Assembly: GCA_001600615.1 (NCBI GenBank)
Contig: BCKK01000009.1
Coordinates: 1 to 64,000, forward strand
Origin: Dioszegia crocea
Lineage: Eukaryota > Basidiomycota > Tremellomycetes > Tremellales > Bulleribasidiaceae
Length of the DNA stretch: 64,000 nt
Reading direction: 5' to 3'
The notes beneath the pieces were generated by a model. That model worked only from the letters and a program-made list of their open reading frames with translations, was not told the origin of the DNA and did no database searches. Shown one piece after another: positions 54,138 through 64,000 of the stretch. The stretch's first letter is position 1, and each line of letters starts with the position of its first letter. The position numbers and the translations under genes are program-made.

Positions 54138-57100
54138 ATGCCTGACTCAACCGACCGCCCGGCTGCATCGTCTGCAGGACATCGAACAGCTGATTCGTCG
54201 TCAAATAACCAGTCTTACGCACAAGCTGCATCGGGGGGAGCTTCAGCTTCAGCCTCAGCTTCAGGCTCCGCATCGGCAGGCGTATCGGAGGTGTTGTACA
54301 CCTTTGGACCGGAAGATGTGGATCCGTTAGATCATCTGGAGGCGCTGAGAACTTATGAGGGGGAGGTGGAGGGGAATCGGTGGCCTAGGGCGGAGGATCT
54401 GAGGCAGAGAGAGAGGGTGAGGGGGATGGAGAGAAGTAGGAGGATGGCACAAGCGGGTGAGTCTGGGACATGCTGGGAGATTGAGCGAGGGCAAGGTGTC
54501 AGGAAGAAGCAAAGGACAGTCTAGGCAAGAAGAGACAAGGGTCCAGACACAGGAGGGAACAACAGTCCATAATCTGATATTAGAAATCTCATTGTATCCA
54601 AGCTAATACCACAGCCTCTACCACCCAACCCCTTGCCTCAATCTCATCCCTCCTACTTCCAACAAACCACGACGGCTGGTGGATGAATGACGATCCCACG
54701 CCCGCCGAAATGATGTATGGCGACGATGGCGGGGTATCGACCGGACAGCATTCCGACCGACACAGGCGAAGTCAGGATACCGTCCCTTGGCGGAGTATAT
54801 ACACTCACGGGAACGAGCCGATATCTGTTGGTAATGACGGTGCTGGCGGAGATGGAGAGGGGAATGTTGGAGGCATTCAGGGTGAGATGGGGGATGAAAA
54901 CGGAATTGGAGATGGAACCGGGGAGGCAGCTCCAATACCAGTCGGCACCGGACAGATCCTTCAAATCGGCGATGATGTACTGGCCGTTCCAATCCCCTTC
55001 CCTATAAGCAATACCCCTGGCGCTTTGGGCCAATTCGGCCCGCGTGCGAGTGCTGCCACGGGTCTGACATCAGTCGGGTCGGCAGCCCCTGGAGGGGTAT
55101 ATCACGATGTGATGCAAGGCGGATGGGGCGATTTTGATCCTGAAGTGCAAGTCAGGAGAGTAGGCAGGGGCCATGACGAACCCGGACAAACGGACAACAC
55201 CGACAATCGTCCCAACCTCCTAGCCTCCACAATGGTACCCCTGCGTTCCAGCCAAAGCGCCAACGACAATGCCACCGGATTAGCTCGAGGTGGGAATAAT
55301 CGACGACGTAATATGATTGGAGAAATCATTGCGAGGCATATTTTACCGCCTTCCAACCCCGCGCCTCCATTGACGGATGCGGTGGCTGAATCTTTCGTGC
55401 AGTCTATGCAGAGAGATTGGCAACAGCGATATCGAGATTTAGGTGTATCCGAACCGTATTCGACTCAAGATACTCCCGCCCTCGCCTCCGCTCCGAATTA
55501 TAGACCCCTCACTCCACTCCCTTCCTTACTCTGCCCTACTCGCCCATCCCCACCCGCTAGACATCTGCCGACCCTATCACGCACCTCTGCCCCTCCTCCG
55601 CTCATCCGCTCATCGAACCCCACCCCACCTGCGGCCGATACTTCGCTCTTCCGCCTTATTCGTGCGAGATCGGCGTCGTCGGGATCTGGATCTGGGTCGA
55701 AGTCAGGCCCAGAGGCTAAGAGGCGGAAGCTGATCAACGCCGCTCAGACGGAGGAAAATGGGAAGACAGAGGAGAAGGCAATGGGGAAAGAGACGGACCC
55801 AAAATCAAGTTCGGCCTCATCGTCAGATTCAAATTTTGGTCAGGAAATCGACACACCCGCTCTACCCTCCCGTCCCTCCTATCTCTCCTATTCCACACTA
55901 GCACCCGACGCTATCCTACCTGAGGCATTCACTCCTCCGGCACGAGACTCACATCTCGCTCTAACGACATACGACCCGGTCAGAACGACAGCTTCGCTCT
56001 CATCCTCAATATCGTCTACACCACCCATCTCAACCTCCGATAACCCACCAACCTCTACTTCAGATCCCAAAAACCCTTCACTCCCCTCATCCACTTCTTC
56101 CCCAACACACCCTCAGCAGCAAATATCATTCACATCCCGACCGTCCGCCACAGCCCGACCGCGTATCTACGCAGACGCAGACGCTTCCTCTCTCCGCACC
56201 ACTTGCCCAATACCCTCAGGTACCGGTATACATTATTGGGAAATTACAGTCCTGGATTCTGGACCGGAGGGGTATATGTCCCTAGGATGGGTGATGCGAG
56301 GGGTTAATATGGCTCGACTTGTAGGTTGGGAAAAGGGCACGTGGGGGTTTCATGCGGATGATGGGAGGGCTTTCGAGGGGAGAGGCACGGGGAAAGTGTT
56401 TGGGGAGACTTGGGGAGGTGAGTTTTTCGGGCTGTCAGTGGGTCGTTGGTGTCAATGGCGTTGGGTGGGGTCGGATTTGTGGCTTGTTTGAGGTTAAAGG
56501 AATGACGGATCCGAAGTGCGAATGGCTCAGATGGGGAAGAGAAGAAATTTGCATTGACGACCGTCGGCCTTCTGTGGGAATCAAACTAATTTAGTTAGTC
56601 GGAGATGTTATCGGTGCCGGTATTGACTTTACGACACGACGCGCGTTCTTCACCAAGAATGGTAAACTCATTGGTGAGTCTTTACCTATTGTCAATCCCC
56701 TCTTCTCCTCTCGCGTCCAGGTTGAACTTTTACCAAACCCCTCGTCCCGCTTCACAAACCGTTTCAAACCCATCAATCCCTCCTATTCTCATCTCCGTCA
56801 CTCGTTTCCAATTCGCTATAGCTTCATCCCCCTCATATCCTTTCTCCCTCTACAATACTCTCAATTCTTCTTGACCTCTAGCTCAACCCTTCCACCCGCA
56901 ACCGCTAACTTCCAGGCCACGTATTCAAAAACCTACCCCTGGCAGGTCTTCACCCCGCCGTAGGGTTCCGTAACCCTCGCGAATCCGTCGCGGTAAACTT
57001 CCTCGGTCCCTTCGCATACGATATCGACCGACACGTCCTCGGTATCCGTAACGGAGTACTAGCGGACGTCGGCTCAAGGGCTGTGATCGAGGTCCCATCC

Positions 57101-58535
57101 TTACCTCTCATCCCCCATACCACACTCCGCACCAACACATCCCCCGCCAGCCGAATAATGATCCAAGAGACTATCCTCGGTTCTCGGCTTGCCACTTCCC
57201 CTAGTGGTCCCAATCGTCTCTCCCGACCCATATCTGTTGCTTTCCGATCAACACCTCCTCCTCCCCCCATTGGCGTCTTGCCTACGCTCAGCGCCGACCA
57301 AGCTGAGCAAGAAGAATCAGTCAATGATCTCCTTCCTGCCACTTCGGATTTACGCGAGGCCGCTCGGTTGGCCCAAATGGGGTTTGTGCTTGACTATTTG
57401 GGACATAACGGGATGGATCGAGTGAAGGCTTTAGTTGTCGATGCTTTGGAACAGCGGAAGGCTGTTCTTCTTCCAGGGGTGAGAAAGGGTGAGGTGGAAG
57501 GCAAGGGTAAGGGCAAGGAGAGGGAGGTGATGTCGGCTGCAAAGAAGATTGAGGGGTTGTGCGAGGTTGTAATCAAGGGACAAAGAATACCGTGGGGACA
57601 TGATATTCCCTTGGAGGTGGAAGGGTGGATGGGCAAGGGTGGAGAGGGACTATGGCGGAAACTAAGATTGTTGGACATGGTCGCTATGGTCAATCCGACC
57701 GTGCCTAGGGAAAAGGAGGATAAAATGGTTGTCGAAGAAGTGGAGATGGATGAAGAAGCCATGTCTGCCGCTAAGGGTTTGATGGGGATTGCGAATAATC
57801 AGCAATGGGATGAAGCGGAGAGAGGTTGGTTGAATGAGGCTTTTGCGGTAGTTTGTGGATTACCTGAAGTGTCGGCGGGGGCTGGGGAGGGTGCTGCGAA
57901 GGGAGAAGAGGGGGTGTGGGGGAAGTGGAGGGTTGAGTGGACTAGGGATTTAAGGGCGTATTTGAGAGGTATGTCCTGCTCTTATTCTCATCTCATCGTC
58001 TACCTTCTACCTTCTACCTTCTACCTTCTACCTTCTACCTTCTACCTTCTACCTTCTACCTTCTACCTTCTACCTTCTACCTTCTACCTTCTACCTTCNN
58101 NNNNNNNNNNNNNNNNNNNNNNNNNNNNNNNNNNNNNNNNNNNNNNNNNNNNNNNNNNNNNNNNNNNNNNNNNNNNNNNNNNNNNNNNNNNNNNNNNNCT
58201 TCTACCTTCTACCTTCTACCTTCTACCTTCTACCTTCTACCTTCTACCTTCTACCTTCTACCTTCTACCTTCTACCTTCTACCTTCTACCTTCCCTTTTT
58301 TCTCTTCTACGCCTTCATAAAGACCCGAACTGACATCACAGAACATAACGGTCTCAAACCCCGATCCCACCTCGAACAAGCCCTTCGATACTCTCAAGCT
58401 CTGACGGCCACCTTGGCTGAAGGCATAGATAGCTCAGGCGCATTTGTGGATGCCAAGGCGTTCGTACAGGGTTATGGGCGGAAAGAGGTGGTAGTGGTGA
58501 AGGACAAGGTGGAGAAGAATGTTGGGCGGGTGTAA
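54138..58535 (+). CDS. SPRY-domain protein (RanBPM-like), large and disordered
   Basis: Five exons: 54138-54456, 54615-56417, 56599-56673, 56916-57968 and 58342-58535, totalling 3444 nt (1147 aa), all in frame. About 650 residues of Ser/Pro-rich low-complexity sequence precede the SPRY domain. That domain shows YWEITVLDSG, MSLGWVMRGVNM, WGFHADDGR, GDVIGAGIDF, RAFFTKNGKLIG and HPAVGFRNPRESVAVNFG-type strands (FRNPRESVAVNF). The C-terminal 350 residues are helical (EAARLAQMGFVLDYLGHNG and a late SHLEQALRYSQALTATLAEG), placed like the LisH/CTLH/CRA part of RanBPM/Gid1 proteins but too diverged for me to assign. It is possibly a GID/CTLH-type ubiquitin-ligase scaffold. The last intron (57969-58341) contains a minisatellite and a sequencing gap. 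Confidence 0.8.
58000..58293. repeat. CTACCTT heptamer minisatellite inside an intron
   Basis: Perfect tandem 7-mers of CTACCTT run from about 58000 to 58098 and resume at 58199 to 58293, about 27 visible units. Between them lie 100 Ns. The array lies wholly inside the last intron of the SPRY gene, between donor GTATGTCC (57969) and the acceptor at 58341. True length is unknown because of the gap. Confidence 0.95.
58099..58198. other. Assembly gap of exactly 100 N
   Basis: A run of 100 Ns, the conventional placeholder for a gap of unknown length. It sits in the middle of the heptamer array, so the assembler collapsed or failed on the repeat. Confidence 0.99.
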
Positions 58536-58802
58536 GAAGCGTGCAGTAGGGAAGATGAGATGGGTGTCGAGGGTGATGATGAGGGGTGGTTTGTTGTATA
58601 CCCACTATGGACTTTGGGATGAGTGAGACTAGGTGAGTTGGACCAACCGTTATTACGATTGGTCAGCTGATCATTCAGATTCTTGTCAGTGTTACACTAC
58701 CATGTCATTCACACATATTGTCGAAATCTCATTGCGGCCTGCCGAGTAACTGACCAGGCTCAAGGGTATACATATCCACATACCTCATTGACGGTACTAG
58801 GA

Positions 58803-59594
58803 CTACCTCCGCTGCGTCGACCTGGACCTCGTCCTTGCCTGCCTCTCCTTGCGCGCCTTGGTCTTGGCAGTACGATGCGCATACCACTTGTAACCGCCAT
58901 ACGCCGAGGCCAGAGCCGTCGCACCCGCAAGTCCAATCGCCATCTCTGGATTCTCCTTGGCCAGATCCCACGCCGAAGTCGCATACCCACTCGCCGTCTC
59001 TCGGACCTTCACCCCCATCTCACTGTTGGCAACCGACAGCGCTGTCTTCTTCACTCCCGGGAACATTGCATCCCCCTTGCTTGCGGCAGTAGAAGCCCAG
59101 CTGCCAAGCTTGGAAGTGAGGCTGCTGATACCGGACACGACGGAGGACCGGACAGTGGAGGGAGCGGGGAGCCAATTGCCGACAGTGGTCAGTACCTTGG
59201 TCAAGGCCATGCCCTGGGCGACGTTGATCAGGGCCACATGGGCGGGCTGGACCCCGTGGGGGATCAGTGACTGAAGTGGGGCGGTCTTGGTGGGGTTGTG
59301 TGAGAAGAGAGAGGGGTCCATGCCGTCGTATGCGGGATCCAGATGATAGGCGGTGTCTTGGGTGCCTGCGAAGGAGTCGGCAGGATAGTCGGGCGATGAG
59401 GTGTCTGGGCCGGTGTAGGCGGTATCGAGGAGCTCCTGCTGGGTCATGAGGGAACCGAAGAGGTTTAAGCCATCGGCTCTCGTCAAGTCCGGGCTGGTGC
59501 CCATTTGTGATTGGGAAGGAGGCGTGAGAACATTGGGAATGTCAGTGACGGTGGCGAAGGAATTGGCAGTACTTTCGATGGGGGCTGACGACAT
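58803..59594 (-). CDS. Small Ala-rich membrane protein, array member A
   Basis: A single-exon gene of 263 aa (MSSAPIESTANSFATVTD to a terminal Arg-rich RTRSRSTQRR tail). The first 110 residues are disordered and acidic/Ser-rich. A helical middle (SGISSLTSKLGSWASTAASK) follows, then one strongly hydrophobic Ala/Gly helix (MAIGLAGATALASAYGGYKW), and a very basic cytosolic-type tail. It is the largest of four tandem, intronless, same-strand genes. The Ala/Gly helix plus KVxE-type amphipathic segments resemble the smaller members, but overall identity is low. No family is recognised. Lack of introns in a genome where most genes have several is notable. Confidence 0.7.
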   Translation of the reverse strand: MSSAPIESTANSFATVTDIPNVLTPPSQSQMGTSPDLTRADGLNLFGSLMTQQELLDTAYTGPDTSSPDYPADSFAGTQDTAYHLDPAYDGMDPSLFSHNPTKTAPLQSLIPHGVQPAHVALINVAQGMALTKVLTTVGNWLPAPSTVRSSVVSGISSLTSKLGSWASTAASKGDAMFPGVKKTALSVANSEMGVKVRETASGYATSAWDLAKENPEMAIGLAGATALASAYGGYKWYAHRTAKTKARKERQARTRSRSTQRR

Positions 59595-59674
59595 TGTTGA
59601 CTGAGGTTTTGCTTGTGTTGGGAAGATTGGCTGATTTGACCTTGGGTTAGATCGTGTGTACCGACTGGAAGGCG

Positions 59675-59680
59675 ATTATA
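59675..59680 (-). promoter_or_regulatory. TATA box of array member A (TATAAT)
   Basis: TATAAT on the minus strand lies 81 bp upstream of the ATG at 59594, a spacing consistent with a fungal TATA element. Confidence 0.4.
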
Positions 59681-60304
59681 GGGTCTTTGGGATTGGATGG
59701 AATAAGAGGCGATGGAGAAGGACCAGAAGAGAGGGCGATATCGGGAGACAGGAGACTAGGGCCAGGTCTCACTTCCTCCTTTCTTCCCGTAAACCCCCCA
59801 GCTGCCCAGCATGTTCAAGCACGTCACGACTCCAACTATCCTTTGACTTACCGCTCCACTACGACCTGACTGGGCGCCCTGACTACTGACATGTCCCTGA
59901 CGCGCTCGGGTGATGTCGTATACGGAGGAGGTTCTAGAGCTGCGCGGACCATACGCGTCTCGCTGGATCGAGCGCGTCGCACCTCAACATCCTTTCACTT
60001 GATCTCCTTCTCTGTCCTGGGAATACTACCTGCTCGGGAGATATCGGGTTGACGGGGAAGGCTGTGATGCTTTGGAGGGGGAAATGGCGGCCATGTCGGT
60101 GGCAAATCCCCCGCTGGATATCTTGACCCCTGCTTAAAACTCAAGTTGTCAAAGCCGGCGTTGATGATGCTGACCATCGTGCACGTTAATCAGAAGAGAA
60201 GACATGCATGAGAATGATGTATGTACAGAGGAATCTACACCAAAAGGGTAGGAAGCTAAAACAGCCTGTGACCGACTGATCGGCCCCTCGGCCTCCTGTC
60301 TCGC

Positions 60305-60721
60305 TCAGACTTTGGGAATGACGACCTGGGGAGGAGGGATGGTGTTGTTTCCCTGGCCCTTCGTCTGGCCACTCTTCTCGCTGACAGTCCTCTTGGTCTC
60401 CTCCCCGGTCTTCTCATCACGGCTGAGATACCGACACAAGCCCATGCCCAAGATCCCAGCACCCGCCACGCCCATGGCGATAGTAGAGAGGTTGTGGGTG
60501 GTGTCGAGCTTGCAAAGGGTAGAGCGGACGCTGGAGGCCACGCTGCCAAAGCGGGATGAGCCCGCGAGGAAGAAGGAGGCGGCGGCGGTGGATCCGAGGG
60601 TAGCGGCGCTTGCGGAGGCTCTGCTGATCGCCAATGAGTGCCTCCCGAAGAAGCTGGGAGCGGTAGGGACGATGGAGATGTCGACGTCTTCAGCCCTGGG
60701 GGGTAGAGTAGTAGAAGACAT
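60305..60721 (-). CDS. Small Ala-rich membrane protein, array member B
   Basis: A single exon of 138 aa (MSSTTLPPRAEDVDISIVP to PPPQVVIPKV). An N-terminal disordered segment of about 35 residues is followed by SASAATLGSTAAASFFLAG and the second hydrophobic helix MGVAGAGILGMGLCRYLS, then a charged tail rich in Lys/Glu/Thr. It is clearly homologous to array member C: SVAS..., THN and G.AGA..LG recur in order. Its 5' leader CAAGTACCCCATACACCATG nearly matches that of member C. Two TM helices with short loops suggest an organelle or plasma-membrane protein. Function is unknown. Confidence 0.7.
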   Translation of the reverse strand: MSSTTLPPRAEDVDISIVPTAPSFFGRHSLAISRASASAATLGSTAAASFFLAGSSRFGSVASSVRSTLCKLDTTHNLSTIAMGVAGAGILGMGLCRYLSRDEKTGEETKRTVSEKSGQTKGQGNNTIPPPQVVIPKV

Positions 60722-60840
60722 GGTGTATGGGGTACTTGTTGAGTAGGGTGGGTGTGGGTATGAAAGTGTTTGGATGTAGTTGAGTAGTCGAAGGTTGAGG
60801 ATGAAGTAGAGTCGACGAATGCAGAGCCGGAAGGAAACGG

Positions 60841-60848
60841 CTTATATA
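60841..60848 (-). promoter_or_regulatory. TATA box of array member B (TATATAAG)
   Basis: TATATAAG on the minus strand, about 120 bp upstream of the ATG at 60721. Confidence 0.55.
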
Positions 60849-60879
60849 GACCACCGAGACAGACTTGGACAGGCAGAAC

Positions 60880-61603
60880 AGCTTCCGTGAGTGTGTCGGC
60901 TGTGATATCCATTGAAGAGCTGCGACACGTTTGGGATGTTCCCTTCTTCTCCACCTACTAGGCTTGACACATGTTGAGTATTGGACCGAACATGCTAGCG
61001 CTTTGCTATCTTTTGGCCGGTCCAGACGTGTCGTACTCTGATAATCCTTTCTGTTGCGCTCCGTCTTCTCCTCGTGATTCTACAGGGACTGACACATGAG
61101 TTAAGATCGAACGTACTAGAGCTTCAATACACTTGACAAGTGTGCGGGATCACAAGCCGCCTTCTCTGCGTCCCTTGCTTTTGGGGATTGGCGTGTAGTT
61201 TGAACTTGGGTGGCGCGTGCCGTGCCATGATTACTGATTGGTTTCTTATCCGAGAACAATGTACCTAGCTACAGTGCGCTTCTGATACACCGCTCGACCG
61301 TGCGAATAGCCCGTTCAGAAAGAGACTTCAGTGTAGAGTCCACAACCTACAGCGCCGATACATACTAAGCAGTAATCTGAGTGGCGCCAGATTTGGGTGG
61401 CAAATTTCGCCACTAATGTCAGGCAGCTCGTCTATTGTGAGTTACTGCCTCATGTCCGACTATGCTTACTTCTAGCGATTCAGATTGTCAGCTATATCAT
61501 ATTCTGCTCCATGAGATTATGCATCTCGCTCAGTATATACATAATCCGACCATAGAACCTCTGTCTGCACTGTGCGAGCCCAAAGCGGCAAGCATCAGAC
61601 ACC
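60880..61603. repeat. Repeated intergenic segments inside the array
   Basis: Two related stretches, at about 60960-61010 and 61088-61130, share TGACACATG...GA(A)C(A/G)T(G/A)CTAG(C/A)GCTT. A third relative, GAATGTGCTAGAGCT, occurs at about 62273-62287 beyond array member C. They look like decayed pieces of a duplicated unit. No coding potential was seen across this roughly 700-bp spacer. Confidence 0.35.
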
Positions 61604-62008
61604 CTAGGCAGACTTGACCTCCCTACCGCCTGCAATCAGACCATCACCGACAGACTGCTGAGTCTCCCTCGCGACATTCTTGGCCTCATCCCTGACGGAC
61701 TGAGCGGTCCTCTCCGCAGACTCCGCCGCCCTGTCGACCTTGGCTGAGTTGGTAGGGTCGGACAACATCGCCGAACCTGCCAAACCCAAGATGGCAGCGC
61801 CTGCACCCCAGGCCATAGCATTGTGAGTACTGAGGAATGAGGCGACGGACTTGAAGGTGGAGTTATTGACGGCGAGGGGTAGGATTCGGGTGGCAAGTGA
61901 GACACCGGCAGTGCCGAGGCCAAGGATGGTGGCGGCGGAAGAAGCGGTTCAGAGGGCTGAAGTGAGGGATGAAGAACGCTGAGATTGGGAGAGGTTGAAG
62001 TTGGACAT
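61604..62008 (-). pseudogene. Array member C with in-frame TGA at codon 20
   Basis: From ATG 62008 the frame reads MSNFNLSQSQRSSSLTSAL, then TGA (61951-61949). It continues open for 114 codons to TAG at 61604-61606, carrying ATILGLGTAGVSLATRI, SVASFLSTHNAM and GAGAAILGLAGSAML, plus a charged amphipathic tail (ESAERTAQSVRDEAKNVARE). Everything else is intact, so this is either a very young pseudogene, a gene using the internal ATG at 61816 (70 aa), stop readthrough, or a sequencing error. It is the closest paralog of member B. Confidence 0.6.
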
Positions 62009-62118
62009 GATGTATGAGGTACTTTGTAGAAGTGGAGATGAAGATGGATCAAGTTGAATGTGGCAAAGTGGGAGATTGTTGATGTTGGGAATCAAAGAAA
62101 ACGAGGGGGAGTGCCACT

Positions 62119-62125
62119 CTTTATA
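62119..62125 (-). promoter_or_regulatory. TATA box of array member C (TATAAAG)
   Basis: TATAAAG on the minus strand about 112 bp upstream of the ATG at 62008, with an AGGGG stress-element-like motif just beyond at about 62103. Confidence 0.55.
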
Positions 62126-62661
62126 GCCCTTCGAGCATCGCCGATCGAGCTCTCTGCACTGACGATATCTCGATCGAGCTGACCGATGACTTCATCATCT
62201 ATGACGTGCTGTTCGTATCCTTTGTCTTCAAGCTTTGCTGAGGTCATGACGATGTGCTCGACAGTCCGAATCGAATGTGCTAGAGCTAGAGCTCGCCTCC
62301 CTTTCACTCGTTCAGACACGTCAGGGTTGGCTGCTCTTTTCATTCCTACTCTCCTGGGTGTTGTGGAGCTCTCGGGCGGATACGGAGTGTAGGCACGTGC
62401 TTTGGTTTGCTGGGTGAGAAGAGCGGACTGGCGAGAGACTGACAATGGCCCAGAACCCCCCATGGGTGGGGCGAATTTCCATTTCCCATGGGAGAGGAAG
62501 TGGTTCTGTTGTGTAACTTGGATGAGTGTTCAAGCATCGTGAGAGACTGGTCCAAACGAGGAGACCGGAAATGCATAGCTGGAGAGTAAAAACAATGATT
62601 GAAGCTAGTCAAAGGGCTATGGAAAGACTACAAAGATACGGCGGTCCAGGTAGAAAGGTCC

Positions 62662-63042
62662 TCATAGGTCCTTCTTCGGCTCGTCCGCTTTGGTCACAAC
62701 ACCGCTCTGCGACCTGATGATCTTGGTGATCTCCTTCATCTCCGACCCTCCCTTTGACGTGTAATAGTCGTAGATGCTCTTGCCCGCCCATCCGACAAGT
62801 CCAACTGCACCCACACCAGCAGTGAGAGGCAAAGCCACCGTGGCTGCCGCGGTAATGGCAGGAGCCAAGAAGCTCGATGCCACGGCGGTAGTGGCACCGT
62901 AGCTGACTGCGGTAGTGGCGGCTCCGACACCGGTCATCGCCTTGAAACCAGCAGAGAGCCAGCTGCCGATGGAGGAGTTGGAGACGGTAGGGTCGAGGGG
63001 AGCGACGCTGGCGTCCCGAGTACTGAAATCGGTGAAGTTCAT
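62662..63042 (-). CDS. Small Ala-rich membrane protein, array member D
   Basis: A single exon of 126 aa; ATG 63042 (MNFTDFSTRDASVAPLDP) is chosen over the in-frame ATG at 63120 because the shorter form matches the array members' disordered, Ser/Asp-rich starts and the TATA spacing. Two hydrophobic Ala/Thr/Val-rich helices follow (TAVSYGATTAVASSFLAPAI, LPLTAGVGAVGLVGWAGK). The charged tail includes EITKIIRSQSGVV. Placement, strand, lack of introns, architecture and TATA box are as for the other members, though sequence identity is low. Confidence 0.7.
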   Translation of the reverse strand: MNFTDFSTRDASVAPLDPTVSNSSIGSWLSAGFKAMTGVGAATTAVSYGATTAVASSFLAPAITAAATVALPLTAGVGAVGLVGWAGKSIYDYYTSKGGSEMKEITKIIRSQSGVVTKADEPKKDL

Positions 63043-63142
63043 CTTGCTGAGTGGGAAAGTGATATTGGATACTTGAAGTAAAGAGTTGGATAGTGGGAGG
63101 TTGTTGAGAGTGAAGAGCAAGAGAGATAGGGGGGAAACCGGG

Positions 63143-63149
63143 CTTTATA
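63143..63149 (-). promoter_or_regulatory. TATA box of array member D (TATAAAG)
   Basis: TATAAAG on the minus strand, about 104 bp upstream of ATG 63042, in the same GGGCTTTATAG-type context as member C. AGGGGG motifs lie within 40 bp. Confidence 0.55.
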
Positions 63150-63884
63150 GGCCCTCGCCGCCCGCAAAGAGGGGGACAAGACCGGTGCAAACCCTAGTAC
63201 TCCATTCAGGTGTTATAACCCGTTTCTTCCCTGCCCCTTGCTCCTGAAGGCTGCTCGAGGCGTTTTAGGTCTTGACAGGGGTAAGACCAGAGGGCAGAGG
63301 GGGTATGGCGAGGAAGCACGACATTGGACATTGCTTCTGCCCGGTTCTTTCCGAGTCGGGTCCGAGTCGGGTCGAGGTTGAATCGAGTCGAGTCAGGCAT
63401 ATCCTTTGAGTGTCAGGGTGGTTGGGTGATACGTGTGTGAGCTGATATGGGACTGAGCAGGGTAGGGTGGTCCACGTTGTTTTTTGATACCGAGATTTCC
63501 TTTGAGGTCAGGGTAGGGGTGGAATGATAAGCGTGTCGACCTGGAGGTACGTGCGCGCAGTCGGCCCCTAGCGGTCGGCGTTGAGCACTATCGGTCTGAA
63601 AGACTGGGGACAGAGGTCACGCAGCTCTGGTGAGAGCTCCTCTTATGTCATGTATCAGTAGATCATTATGATTTGACGGAGTGATATATCCACTCCAGAG
63701 ACCGCTCTGAAATCTGAATCATGATGAGTCACGAGTCAGCTCTCTCTCGCTTACTGCGCATGCTAGTCGTTCGATTGAACCTTGCATCAGTCATCACACT
63801 TTCAGACTTATCAGTATCTCTGTCAGCCTGAACAATCTTTGCATGCTGATCCCCAAAGTTGGCCGCACCCCAGCCAAGACCAAA
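63150..63884. other. Intergenic, no gene supported
   Basis: About 730 bp upstream of the array. It contains a short direct repeat (TCCGAGTCGGG twice, near 63351-63371) followed by CGAGTCGAGTC. The frame 63206-63400 (minus) has no recognisable features. Confidence 0.4.
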
Positions 63885-64000
63885 TCACTGCACTGATTCA
63901 CCCGCCGACCCATCCTCCAGCGCCCTATCCAATCGCTCTGCCTCCTCCGCCTCCGCCATTGCCTCCTCTGCATCATCCCGATATCCAGCCGCCGTATAAC
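63885..64000 (-). CDS. C-terminal fragment of a gene cut by the window edge
   Basis: Reading inward from the right edge, an open minus-strand frame encodes YTAAGYRDDAEEAMAEAEEA, then a further acidic/helical stretch (RLDRALEDGSAG) and stops at TGA 63885-63887. The Glu/Ala-rich helix is coding-like. The rest of the gene lies outside the window, so nothing can be said about function. Confidence 0.5.
   Translation of the reverse strand, partial: YTAAGYRDDAEEAMAEAEEAERLDRALEDGSAGESVQ

Noticed and set aside
58000..58293. CRISPR-like or telomere-like interpretation of the heptamer array
   Set aside because: Units are contiguous with no spacers, so not CRISPR; the sequence CTACCTT is not a known telomere repeat and lies inside a gene's intron.

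Overview
This window is nuclear DNA from a filamentous or yeast-like basidiomycete, most likely a tremellomycete (Cryptococcus/Kwoniella/Saitozyma-like). The evidence is dense genes on both strands, many very short introns (about 30-60 nt) with GT(A/G)(A/C)G(T/C) donors and a CTGAC/CTGAT/CTAAC branch site just before the AG, and a typical basidiomycete gene set. Species assignment is inference. No rRNA or tRNA was seen. There are no bacterial operons, so linkage here means divergent pairs or tandem paralogs.

Region 1 (1-8.2 kb) is accessory. It holds a 778-bp non-autonomous element with 64-bp terminal inverted repeats, an intact sugar-transporter gene, a decayed GH2 beta-galactosidase that has lost its catalytic barrel, and an unrecognised 12-exon gene starting where the dead beta-galactosidase's promoter should be. 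It ends with a 5'-truncated retroelement tail. It reads like the remnant of a beta-galactoside utilisation cluster.

Region 2 (8.5-25.4 kb): a secreted Pro/Thr-rich cysteine protein; a protein with a retropepsin-like fold lacking the catalytic Asp; a poorly resolved spliced gene; a TDT/SLAC1-type anion transporter; a membrane-anchored steryl-ester/triglyceride lipase; and a D-2-hydroxyacid dehydrogenase divergent from a Zn2Cys6 regulator across 208 bp rich in CGG triplets.

Region 3 (25.8-46.4 kb): a long coiled-coil protein, a secreted copper amine oxidase, a beta-lactamase-fold serine hydrolase, a second copy of the retroelement tail, a Cdc4/Fbw7-type F-box/WD40 protein, a probably mitochondrial cupin, and an HpcH/HpaI aldolase divergent from a Dal5-type organic-anion permease.

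Region 4 (46.8-58.5 kb) is conserved nuclear housekeeping: a Yta7/ATAD2-type AAA-ATPase, then an SPRY-domain protein whose last intron is a CTACCTT heptamer minisatellite interrupted by a 100-N assembly gap.

Region 5 (58.8-63.1 kb) is a tandem array of four small, intronless, Ala/Gly-rich membrane-protein genes on the minus strand, each with a TATA box about 80-125 bp upstream. One copy has an in-frame TGA. At least two are clear paralogs. This array is the best candidate for an undescribed gene family. The window ends in the C-terminus of another minus-strand gene.

Exon boundaries were hand-traced. Frame sums check out exactly for most genes, as stated per entry. Uncertain junctions are flagged.
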